Shown: piece by piece, positions 16,330 through 24,935 of the stretch | Position numbering within the stretch: the stretch's first letter is position 1 | How the letters are laid out: each line of letters opens with the position of its first letter | Assembly: GCA_937912115.1 (NCBI GenBank) | Contig: CALDOI010000049.1 | Location: 33,923 to 97,922, forward strand | Source of the DNA: an uncultured Bacteroidota bacterium | Lineage (GTDB): Bacteria > Bacteroidota > Bacteroidia > Bacteroidales > F082 | Length of the DNA stretch: 64,000 nt | Reading direction: 5' to 3' | The notes under the pieces: model-generated | Databases searched by the model: none | The model's input: only the letters and a program-made list of their open reading frames with translations | What the model was told of the DNA's origin: nothing | Made by a program: the position numbers and the translations under genes

Positions 16330-19300
16330 ATGGAAAAGAAAAGAACTATCATTTTTCTGACTTTATTCATTGCTGGATTCCAGTTACTAAGTCAGCAGCG
16401 AACCATTACCGGGACTGTAACAGATAATTCTGACGGAAGTACTATTCCCGGGGTAACGGTTATGGCCTTAGGAACCGATAATGGATCCGTTACAGATATT
16501 GATGGGAACTACACCCTAAAAATCGATGAAACCATTAAGATACTTCAATTCAGCTATATTGGGATGCGTACCGAAAAGATTGAAATTGGGTCATCATCTA
16601 TCATTAATGTGCAGATGGAATCTGATAATATCGGTCTTGACGAGGTAGTAGTTATCGGGTATGGATCGGTTAAAAAAAGTGACCTTACCGGCTCAGTAGC
16701 CCAAGTGAATATGGATGATCTTTCGGAAGTTCCAGCAAGTTCATTCGATAGAAAATTACAGGGTCGTGTAGCTGGGGTTCAAGTAACCACCTTATCGGGG
16801 CAACCCGGAGGAGCTACATCTATGAAAATTAGAGGGGCTAGCTCAATAATGGCTGGAACTCAGCCTCTATACGTAATAGATGGGGTAATTATGGAAGGTC
16901 AACAAAATTTTTCATGGATTGGAAGCCCGGCCGAAAACGGACTAAGTTCAATAAACCCAAATGACATAGAATCTATTAATATATTAAAAGATGCCTCTGC
17001 AACTGCCATTTATGGAGCACGTGGAGCAAATGGCGTTGTAATAGTAAAAACAAAAAAGGGTAAGATTGGCAAAGATAAGATATCATTTAGTGCATATGTT
17101 GGGATGCAACAAAAAGCATCACAAATCGATGTTATGAACGCATTTCAATTTGCTACCTTATTTGATGAAGCAGGATATAATGCAGATCCTACTAATTATA
17201 AACCGTCATACCCAAATCCGGATTCTCTGGGCGCAGGTACAGATTGGCAAAAGGAAATTTACAGAGATGCCCCAATCCAAAACTACCAGATAAATTTTTC
17301 GGGAGGAAATGAAAAAACACAGTATTCAGTTAGTGGTGATTATTTTCTGCAAGATGGAATAATAGTTGGTTCCGACTTTACCAGATACAGCTTTCGCATA
17401 ACCCTGGACAGACAGGTTAGCAAGAAGCTAAAACTTGGAACATCAATTGGATACAACAAAACAATAAATAATACAGTACCAACAGATACTCCCGGAGGGT
17501 TTTTTCCCGGAGTGGTTAACACAGCATTAACTTTTAATCCTGCCCTTCCTGTTTATGACGATGAAGGAAACTACACTCTCACAGATCCAAACGCCGACGC
17601 ATGGCTCGACAATCCTGTCGCAGTAACCAGAACTGTGGATGCAGTGAGTAATATTAATAGATTAATCGGCAATATTTATCTTGAATATGATATTATAAAC
17701 GACTTAAAATTTAGAACAAGTTTAGCAACTGATATATATCATCAAACACAGGATATGTACACTCCAAGAACTGTGTATTCCGGATCATTCAATGACGGGC
17801 AGGCTAGATTTGCAATAACCGATCTTCAAACTCTACTTACAGAGAATACCCTAAGCTATAAAAAGCATTTTGGAGGAATACACCAAATAAATGCAGTTGT
17901 TGGAATGACCTTTCAAAAAAATAAAGGAAGAAGTTACATAGATATTTCAACAGGATTCCCAAATGACATTCTCGGTTATTATGGCATCGAAAATGCTGAA
18001 AATATGCCAACCATATATTCTGCTTTTGATGAACTTGCAATCTTATCATATCTAGGACGAATAAATTATAATCTTAACGAAAAATACTTATTTACAGTAA
18101 CAGGTAGAATTGATGGATCATCTAAATTTGGAAGCAATTATAGATATGGATTTTTCCCATCAGCAGCTTTTGCCTGGCGAATGATTGAAGAAGAATTTAT
18201 TAAAAACATGGGTGTTTTTACCCACCTTAAATTTCGAGTTAGTTATGGAAGAAGTGGAAACGACCGATTTAAAAACTACGCATACATAAGTACTATCTCT
18301 GGTACAAATTACTTTTTCAACGGCGGATATCCCGCAACGGGCTTTGCTCCTGACACACCCGGAAATGCAAATTTAAAGTGGGAAAAAACTGACCAGTTTA
18401 ATGTTGGAATTGACATGGGCTTTATTGATAGCCGTATAGCATTAACTGCTGACTATTATATTAAGAATACAACCGATATGCTATATAACTCTGAGCTTCC
18501 TTATACTACAGGATACACAAGCTATTTCAAGAATATTGGTAATTTAAAGAATTCAGGAATTGAATTAAACCTAAGAACTGCGAACCTTGTTAATAAGTTA
18601 AAATGGAATACTGATTTCAATATTTCATTTAACAGAAATAAAATAATCGACTTAGGTGGGCAAACTCTTTACATCAATAACGACACATATAAATTAAAAA
18701 TTGGCTCATGGTCAATTATTCACGAGGGTGAGCAACTAGGCAGTTTCTACGGTCTGGAAGCTGATGGAATATGGCAACTTGACGAAACTGATCAAGCAGC
18801 AGTTTATGGTATGGAACCCGGCGATTTTAAATATATTGATCAAAACAACGATGGGAAAATTGATGCAGCCGATAGAAAAATAATTGGCCATGCACTGCCT
18901 AAGTTGTTCTGGGGTATGAACAATTCATTTTCCTATGAAAACTTAACACTTGATATATTTGTTCAGGGGCAACATGGAAATCAAATTTTAAATAGCAATC
19001 GATTCGAACTGGAATCAGGTAATGGCCTATCAAATGCCTCAACAGATATGCTTAACAGATGGACACCTGAAAATCCCAGTAATGAATATCCGCGAGCAAA
19101 TCGAAATGCAGACTATTTGCATATGTCGGATCGATATCTTGAGGATGGATCCTACATTAGAGTAAAAACCATTTCGTTATCATATAACCTACCCTCAAAA
19201 TGGATGCAATCGTTAAAGATCGAAAAAGCCCGATTTTATGTTACCGGTGAAAATCTATTAACCTTTACCAAATATACTGGTTTCGATCCGGAAGTTAGCC

Positions 19301-19392
19301 GTTTTGGTTTCGACAATACTCGTATGGGATATGACTATGGAGGTTACCCTTCAGCCAAATCATACATATTAGGTGTAATTCTTAACTTTTAA
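16330..19392 (+). CDS. susC: SusC/RagA-type TonB-linked outer-membrane transporter
   Basis: Outer-membrane active importer for oligosaccharides, energised by TonB. Order: signal peptide (about 1-21); carboxypeptidase-regulatory-like beta domain (about 24-108, RTITGTVTDNSDGSTIPGV); TonB-box-like DEVVVIGYG; plug with the SusC signatures LQGRVAGVQV and IRGASSIMAGTQPLYVIDGV (about 110-240); then a barrel to the terminal GVILNF. At 1020 residues it is typical. susD follows 12 bp downstream. First gene of a mannoside utilisation operon; the operator/promoter upstream suggests GntR control. Specificity for alpha-mannosides is inferred from the GH92 enzyme and the mannose pathway genes, not from this protein. 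Confidence 0.95.
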   Translation: MEKKRTIIFLTLFIAGFQLLSQQRTITGTVTDNSDGSTIPGVTVMALGTDNGSVTDIDGNYTLKIDETIKILQFSYIGMRTEKIEIGSSSIINVQMESDNIGLDEVVVIGYGSVKKSDLTGSVAQVNMDDLSEVPASSFDRKLQGRVAGVQVTTLSGQPGGATSMKIRGASSIMAGTQPLYVIDGVIMEGQQNFSWIGSPAENGLSSINPNDIESINILKDASATAIYGARGANGVVIVKTKKGKIGKDKISFSAYVGMQQKASQIDVMNAFQFATLFDEAGYNADPTNYKPSYPNPDSLGAGTDWQKEIYRDAPIQNYQINFSGGNEKTQYSVSGDYFLQDGIIVGSDFTRYSFRITLDRQVSKKLKLGTSIGYNKTINNTVPTDTPGGFFPGVVNTALTFNPALPVYDDEGNYTLTDPNADAWLDNPVAVTRTVDAVSNINRLIGNIYLEYDIINDLKFRTSLATDIYHQTQDMYTPRTVYSGSFNDGQARFAITDLQTLLTENTLSYKKHFGGIHQINAVVGMTFQKNKGRSYIDISTGFPNDILGYYGIENAENMPTIYSAFDELAILSYLGRINYNLNEKYLFTVTGRIDGSSKFGSNYRYGFFPSAAFAWRMIEEEFIKNMGVFTHLKFRVSYGRSGNDRFKNYAYISTISGTNYFFNGGYPATGFAPDTPGNANLKWEKTDQFNVGIDMGFIDSRIALTADYYIKNTTDMLYNSELPYTTGYTSYFKNIGNLKNSGIELNLRTANLVNKLKWNTDFNISFNRNKIIDLGGQTLYINNDTYKLKIGSWSIIHEGEQLGSFYGLEADGIWQLDETDQAAVYGMEPGDFKYIDQNNDGKIDAADRKIIGHALPKLFWGMNNSFSYENLTLDIFVQGQHGNQILNSNRFELESGNGLSNASTDMLNRWTPENPSNEYPRANRNADYLHMSDRYLEDGSYIRVKTISLSYNLPSKWMQSLKIEKARFYVTGENLLTFTKYTGFDPEVSRFGFDNTRMGYDYGGYPSAKSYILGVILNF

Positions 19393-19404
19393 AAAAAAGA
19401 AATC

Positions 19405-20850
19405 ATGAAAAAGATATACGCAATTCCATTAATATTTACGTTGATAATGGTTATTTCATGTGAGAAACAGCTGGAATTAAAACCACACAAAATATACTAC
19501 GACAATTATTATCAAACACAGGAAGATGCAATTGGGGCAATAAATGCAGTATACAATCTGCTCACTTACGTAAACCAATATAATAGTTATTTGTGGCTTA
19601 TACAGGATGTTGCTTCCGATGATTGTAATTCACGCCCAACTTTAAACGACCCCAATATTCATCAGTTTAACAACTATACTCTCGAATCAACCAATAACTA
19701 TTTAAAAGGAATCTGGCAGGGATCCTATTTAGGTATTTCACGAGCAAATATTGTTCTACAAAAAGTTCCACTAATAGATATGGATTCAACTATTCAAACA
19801 CAAATATTAGGTGAGGCAAGATTTCTTCGTGGTCTATTTTATTTTAATCTTGTCAGATTATTTGGTGATGTTCCGTTGGTGACAATACCAGTATCTGCAG
19901 ACTTAACTGATGAGGAAATCTATGTTTTCAGATCACCAAAAGATGTGGTTTACAATCAAATTATTGAAGACCTGAAAATAGCATCGGAAATGTGCCCTAA
20001 GATTTACTATCAGGGAGGCGATAAAGGAAGAGCAACAATGGGAGCTGCTCTATCTCTATTATCAAAAGTTTACCTAACAATTGGTGATTGGACAAATGCA
20101 TCATTATCTGCAAAACAAGCAATCGATCTTGGCATTTATAGTCTTTGGAATGATTATTCAAGCAATTTTAAAGATATCAATAGAAACGGCAAAGAATCAA
20201 TCTTTGCCGCTCAGTTTTACGGTGGCGAAACTAGTCAGCAAAATCAAATAGTAATAAGTGGTCTTCCATCTATTCCCGGAACATTTCCTGCTGGAGTTGA
20301 AATTATGCTTCCAACAGAAGATTTATTAGCTAGCTTTGAAGAAGGCGATTACCGAAAAGAAGTTACGTTTTTTGATCACTTTTGGTACGATACATTCGAA
20401 CCACACATATGGAAACACTGGGATCAGGACACATATGAACCTGATCAAACTGCACAATGTGGATCAAATTTTGCAATTATGCGATACTCCGAAGTTCTGC
20501 TAATTTATGCCGAAGCAATTAACGAAGTATCGGGTCCCACAACAGAGGCTTATGATGCAATAAATAAAGTTAGAGCCAGGGCAAGAAATGGAAATGAAAG
20601 TGTTTTACCCGATTTAGCAGGTTTATCCAAAGATGATTTCCGAAAAGCCATTCTAGCTGAACGACGTGTAGAATTTGTTAACGAAGGCATTAGATGGTAT
20701 GATCTGGTACGCACCAAAAACCTTATAGAGTATGTTAAACGTGCAAAAGGTGATATTGCCAACCCACAGGAATTTAACTACGTTTTCCCAATTCCACAAC
20801 GTGAATTAGATGTAAACAAAAATCTTACACAGAATCCTAATTATCAATAA
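19405..20850 (+). CDS. susD: SusD/RagB-type glycan-binding surface lipoprotein
   Basis: Lid protein that sits on the SusC barrel and captures glycans at the cell surface. Lipoprotein signal with Cys19 (MVISC). The alpha-helical SusD fold is shown by AEARFLRGLFYFNLVRLFGDVPLV and by LRYSEVLLIYAEAINEV-like and AERRVEFVNEGIRWYDLVR segments, ending with the typical FPIPQRELDVN..NPNY. The 481 residues are slightly short for the family but complete. It lies between susC (12 bp) and the isomerase gene (36 bp) and is translated from the same operon. Confidence 0.95.
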   Translation: MKKIYAIPLIFTLIMVISCEKQLELKPHKIYYDNYYQTQEDAIGAINAVYNLLTYVNQYNSYLWLIQDVASDDCNSRPTLNDPNIHQFNNYTLESTNNYLKGIWQGSYLGISRANIVLQKVPLIDMDSTIQTQILGEARFLRGLFYFNLVRLFGDVPLVTIPVSADLTDEEIYVFRSPKDVVYNQIIEDLKIASEMCPKIYYQGGDKGRATMGAALSLLSKVYLTIGDWTNASLSAKQAIDLGIYSLWNDYSSNFKDINRNGKESIFAAQFYGGETSQQNQIVISGLPSIPGTFPAGVEIMLPTEDLLASFEEGDYRKEVTFFDHFWYDTFEPHIWKHWDQDTYEPDQTAQCGSNFAIMRYSEVLLIYAEAINEVSGPTTEAYDAINKVRARARNGNESVLPDLAGLSKDDFRKAILAERRVEFVNEGIRWYDLVRTKNLIEYVKRAKGDIANPQEFNYVFPIPQRELDVNKNLTQNPNYQ

Positions 20851-20886
20851 TTCAGGATATAATGCTATTTAACTAAATCAACTCTT

Positions 20887-22641
20887 TTGAAATCAAACTT
20901 TAATAAATACCCCTCAGTTCAATTACGTAAAACCGATGATGATTGCCTTGTTGGATGGGAAACTATATCAAAGCAATTGGCAAAAACAATCTCGAGTCGT
21001 AAAGCATCGAAAAATATATTAATCATCGATTGCTATCAGGGAACCCATGAAAAAGAAATACTGGAGGTAATATCAAATTACATAGATCCTGATTATATAT
21101 TTATGTCAGCTGGTGCTATGTTAAATGAGACCAAAATCCGTGAACTTACTCAACAAGATGTAACTAACGATCGGGTTTTTGGCTATCTCACAAGGCTTAA
21201 TTTGGATCAATTTTTTGATGAAAATAAAATAGGTGAGGTAAAAAAACAAATTGCTGATATTGAGCAAGGCATCATTCTGATTTTTGGTATTGGAGCCACA
21301 TTGCTTACAGATGAATCCCATACTCTTGTGTATGCCGACATGGCACGATGGGAAATACAATTACGCATGAGGCGGAATGAAGTAAATAATCTTGGGATCA
21401 ATAATCGCACCGATAAATTCGAAGAACAATATAAAAGAGGGTATTTTGTTGATTGGCGGGTTCTCGATCGACATAAAAAGAAACTCATTAATAGGTGGGA
21501 TTATGTACTCGACACAAACAATCCTGATCAACCAAAAATGGTGAGTGGCAATTTAATAAGAGAAGGTTTATCTCAAGCCGCTCACCAACCAATTAGTGTT
21601 GTCCCATATTTTGATGCCGGGCCATGGGGCGGACAATGGATGAAAGAAATTTGTGGATTGGATAAAGATGCAGAAAATTATGCATGGTGTTTTAACTGTG
21701 TTCCGGAAGAAAACAGTCTCCTGCTTGCTTTTGGTGATGTAAGGTTCGAACTTCCATCAATAAATGTTGTTTTCTATGAGCCAGTTAACCTGTTGGGTGA
21801 AGCTGTTTATGGCCGATTTGGTGATGAATTCCCCATACGTTTCGATTTTCTTGATACAATGGATGGTGGTAACCTAAGTCTACAGGTTCACCCAACAACT
21901 GAATATATACAAGAAAAATTTGGACTTCATTACACGCAGGACGAAAGCTACTATATGCTCGATGCCAAAGAGGATGCTGTTGTATATCTTGGTTTAAAAG
22001 AAAATATTTTTGGAGATAATATGATATCTGATCTTAAAAAATCTCAAGCCAACAATAATAGATTTCCGGATGAAAAATATGTGGAAAAATGGCCAGCTAA
22101 AAAACATGATCATTTTTTAATTCCGGCGGGTACAGTTCATTGTTCAGGAAGTAATGGTATGGTGCTCGAAATAAGCTCTACCCCATATATCTTCACATTT
22201 AAACTATGGGATTGGGGGCGACTTGGATTAGATGGCAAACCCCGACCTATAAATATTGGACATGGAGAAAATGTTATTCAGTGGGAGAGAACAAAAAATT
22301 GGACCAAGGAAAATCTAATTAACCAAGTGGAACCATATGAGGCTGGCAATGGTTGGGAAAGCGAGAGAACAGGATTACACGAACGAGAATTTATCGAAAC
22401 ACAACGGCATTGGTTCACAAAATCGGTTTACCATGCCAAGGAAAAAAGTGTGCAGGTTTTTAATGTAATAGAAGGTCGTGAAATAATAGTCGAAAGTCCC
22501 ACAAATTATTTCGCACCAATGATATTTCATTACGCAGAAACCTTCATCATACCTGTTGCCGCTGGTGATATTATTATTTCACCACATGGGGAATCAGTAG
22601 GACAAAAATGTGGTACAATAAAAGCATATGTCAGGACATAA
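20887..22641 (+). CDS. Class I mannose-6-phosphate isomerase with extra N-terminal domain
   Basis: Predicted zinc enzyme interconverting mannose-6-phosphate and fructose-6-phosphate. The isomerase part starts near residue 225: SLQVHPTTEY (Zn ligand Q-x-H), ESYYMLDAKEDAVVYLG, HDHFLIPAGTVHCSG (Zn His) and a C-terminal cupin. The first about 220 residues form an additional alpha/beta domain (ILIIDCYQGTHEKEI, RWDYVLDTNNP) that recalls uridine-kinase/nucleotide-binding folds but shows no intact Walker A; its role is unknown. The start is read as TTG at 20887; no in-frame ATG lies upstream. The position between susD and the MFS transporter supports a role in mannose catabolism. Confidence 0.85.
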   Translation: MKSNFNKYPSVQLRKTDDDCLVGWETISKQLAKTISSRKASKNILIIDCYQGTHEKEILEVISNYIDPDYIFMSAGAMLNETKIRELTQQDVTNDRVFGYLTRLNLDQFFDENKIGEVKKQIADIEQGIILIFGIGATLLTDESHTLVYADMARWEIQLRMRRNEVNNLGINNRTDKFEEQYKRGYFVDWRVLDRHKKKLINRWDYVLDTNNPDQPKMVSGNLIREGLSQAAHQPISVVPYFDAGPWGGQWMKEICGLDKDAENYAWCFNCVPEENSLLLAFGDVRFELPSINVVFYEPVNLLGEAVYGRFGDEFPIRFDFLDTMDGGNLSLQVHPTTEYIQEKFGLHYTQDESYYMLDAKEDAVVYLGLKENIFGDNMISDLKKSQANNNRFPDEKYVEKWPAKKHDHFLIPAGTVHCSGSNGMVLEISSTPYIFTFKLWDWGRLGLDGKPRPINIGHGENVIQWERTKNWTKENLINQVEPYEAGNGWESERTGLHEREFIETQRHWFTKSVYHAKEKSVQVFNVIEGREIIVESPTNYFAPMIFHYAETFIIPVAAGDIIISPHGESVGQKCGTIKAYVRT

Positions 22642-22672
22642 TTATTGATAATTAAAATTGAAATTAAAAAGT

Positions 22673-23824
22673 ATGAAACAAAAAACATCGTCAAAAATTT
22701 TTCTCCCGGTTATATTTTCCTTTTTTGTAATGGGATTTGTTGATCTGGTTGGTGTTGCAACCGGGTATGTAAAACAAGATTTTAATCTGTCGGATAAAAT
22801 GGCACAACTAATTCCATTTATGGTGTTTATCTGGTTTGCACTAATGTCGATCCCAACAGGGATTTTTCAGGATAGAATGGGGAAAAAATTAACAGTAAAT
22901 ATTGGGATGATATTAACCGGCATCGGGTTACTCATTCCTTTTGTTTATTATACTCTTCCAACAGCACTTATTGGTTTTGCTTTACTTGGAATTGGAAACA
23001 CAATACTTCAGGTAAGTGCAAACCCATTACTAATCGATATTTCCGCCAAAGATTCAAAGGCAGCTAACCTAAGTCTATCACAACTTATTAAAGCAATTGC
23101 TAGTATGCTCGGCCCAATAATTACTGCCGGTTTAGCACTTTATTTGGGTAATTGGAAAATAGTTTTCCCCCTATTTGCCGCCATCTCATTTATTTCTGCA
23201 CTATGGCTTAGCATGGTAAAAATTGATGAATCGAAACCAAAAAAAGCCCCCGCTACTTTTAAGAGTTCATTTGCATTGTTAAAACACCCATACATATTAA
23301 TTACGATTATCGCAATCTTTTTTATGGTAGGATTTGATGTGGCCATGAACACAAATATTGCTACATTTTTAACTTCGACATTTTCAATAAGTCTTGAAGC
23401 TGCCAGCATGGGTATTGTAATCTATTTTGCTTCATTAATGACCGGACGAACTATTGGTGCAATTCTTCTTCGAAAGATTAACATAAAAATATTTATGGTT
23501 GTAAGCACATTACTTGCTATTGTTGGATTAATTGGCATTATACTATCAAATAATCTATTGCTAACACAAATTATGATTTTCGTGACAGGCATCGGTTTTT
23601 CCAACGTATTCCCTATTATGTTTGCACTAATTGTGGAAAAGAAACCTGATTATGCAAATGAGTTATCGGGGTTGATAATACTAGCAGTAAGTGGTGGAGC
23701 AATAATTCCACCGGTTGTAGGCTTTTTCAGTGATATTTTTGGAGTAATTGCAACCATATATGTATTGATTTTATGTATGCTCTATATTGCATATGCATCT
23801 TATTACGTAATAAAAACAGATTAA
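22673..23824 (+). CDS. Sugar MFS transporter (FucP/GluP-like)
   Basis: Inner-membrane proton symporter of the major facilitator superfamily, about 12 membrane segments over 383 residues. FucP-group features: a short N-terminus entering the first helix (FFVMGFVDLVGVATGYVKQDF) and the MSIPTGIFQDRMGKK loop between helices 2 and 3. The ATG at 22673 is preferred over an upstream TTG. The stop codon touches the ATG of the ROK kinase gene (0-nt gap), so translation is probably coupled. Inferred substrate: mannose released by the GH92 enzyme. Confidence 0.88.
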   Translation: MKQKTSSKIFLPVIFSFFVMGFVDLVGVATGYVKQDFNLSDKMAQLIPFMVFIWFALMSIPTGIFQDRMGKKLTVNIGMILTGIGLLIPFVYYTLPTALIGFALLGIGNTILQVSANPLLIDISAKDSKAANLSLSQLIKAIASMLGPIITAGLALYLGNWKIVFPLFAAISFISALWLSMVKIDESKPKKAPATFKSSFALLKHPYILITIIAIFFMVGFDVAMNTNIATFLTSTFSISLEAASMGIVIYFASLMTGRTIGAILLRKINIKIFMVVSTLLAIVGLIGIILSNNLLLTQIMIFVTGIGFSNVFPIMFALIVEKKPDYANELSGLIILAVSGGAIIPPVVGFFSDIFGVIATIYVLILCMLYIAYASYYVIKTD

Positions 23825-24931
23825 ATGAACCCTAATACTGATAATAGAATTATACTGACATTAGATGCCGGAGGGACTAATTTTGTATTCTCAGCCATAC
23901 AATCTAATATTGCTATTGTTGAACCAATCAGGCTTCCAGCTGAAGCACATAACCTCGACTTATGCCTTGGAAATATAATTTCGGGTTTTAAACAGGTTAA
24001 TGAAGCTGTTAGAGGGAAAGCCTGTGCAATTAGTTTTGCTTTTCCGGGTCCTGCCGATTACGAGAAGGGAATCATAGGCAACCTTCCTAATTTTGAGGCC
24101 TTCAATGGAAATATACCCTTGGGTCCAATACTTGAACATAAATTTGGATTGCCCGTTTTCATAAACAACGATGGTAACCTTTTCGCCTATGGTGAAGCCC
24201 TAAGTGGCTTTTTGCCAGATGTAAATAGGAGAATCATTGATGCCGGTGGTATCAAACAATACAAAAACCTTATTGGATTAACTCTGGGAACAGGTTTTGG
24301 TGGAGGAATTGTACTAAACAAAACTCTTGTAATTGGCGACAGTGGCTGTGGTGCAGAAGTACACAACAGCCTAAACAAATTCAATAGTGATTGGAATGCG
24401 GAAGAGAGCATAAGCACTCGTTCAATACAGCGTGTATACTGTGAGATTGCCAAAATTCCATTCAACAACTCAATAATGCCTAAAGATATTTCGGATATTG
24501 CAGGCAGTATTATTGAAGGAAACAAAGAGGCAGCGATAGAAGCATTCCGTCAATTTGGTGAAGCATTGGGAAGTTCTATCGCAAACATAATTACACTTAT
24601 CGATGGTATTGTAGTTCTTGGTGGTGGAATAACTTCTGCATGGGATTATTTTTCTCCAGCACTCTTTAAGGAAATAAATCGCAATTACTTTCATTTCACC
24701 GGGTCTGCTAACGACCGACTATCCTTTAAAGTTTTTGATCTTGAAGAATCATCCCAATTTAAAACTTTTGCCATGGGAGAAGTTCAAAAAATCTCCATTC
24801 CCGGAATTGATAAAGAAATTGAATTTGACAGCATGCCACGCACCGGAATTGGAGTTTCAAAACTTGGCGCAAGTCATGCTATAGCTCTTGGAGCATATAC
24901 TTTTGCGTTGCAACAACTCGACAATAAATAA
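23825..24931 (+). CDS. ROK-family sugar kinase (probable mannokinase/hexokinase)
   Basis: Phosphorylates a free hexose with ATP in the cytoplasm. N-terminal phosphate-binding loop LDAGGTNFVFSAI; catalytic region VFINNDGNLFAYGEALSG; adenosine loop GLTLGTGFGGGIV; IDGIVVLGGGITSAW near the C-terminus. The usual ROK zinc motif (CxCGxxGCxE) is not present; the matching stretch reads GDSGCGAEVHNSLNKF, as in Bacteroidota members that act on fructose or mannose. It abuts the MFS gene and is followed, 4 bp on, by the GH92 gene. With the isomerase it would complete a mannose to fructose-6-phosphate route. Confidence 0.85.
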   Translation: MNPNTDNRIILTLDAGGTNFVFSAIQSNIAIVEPIRLPAEAHNLDLCLGNIISGFKQVNEAVRGKACAISFAFPGPADYEKGIIGNLPNFEAFNGNIPLGPILEHKFGLPVFINNDGNLFAYGEALSGFLPDVNRRIIDAGGIKQYKNLIGLTLGTGFGGGIVLNKTLVIGDSGCGAEVHNSLNKFNSDWNAEESISTRSIQRVYCEIAKIPFNNSIMPKDISDIAGSIIEGNKEAAIEAFRQFGEALGSSIANIITLIDGIVVLGGGITSAWDYFSPALFKEINRNYFHFTGSANDRLSFKVFDLEESSQFKTFAMGEVQKISIPGIDKEIEFDSMPRTGIGVSKLGASHAIALGAYTFALQQLDNK

Positions 24932-24935
24932 TATC

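Noticed and set aside
24888..24935. In-frame upstream start for the GH92 gene
   Set aside because: It lies inside the ROK kinase gene and removes the signal peptide from the N-terminus; the ATG at 24936 is far better.
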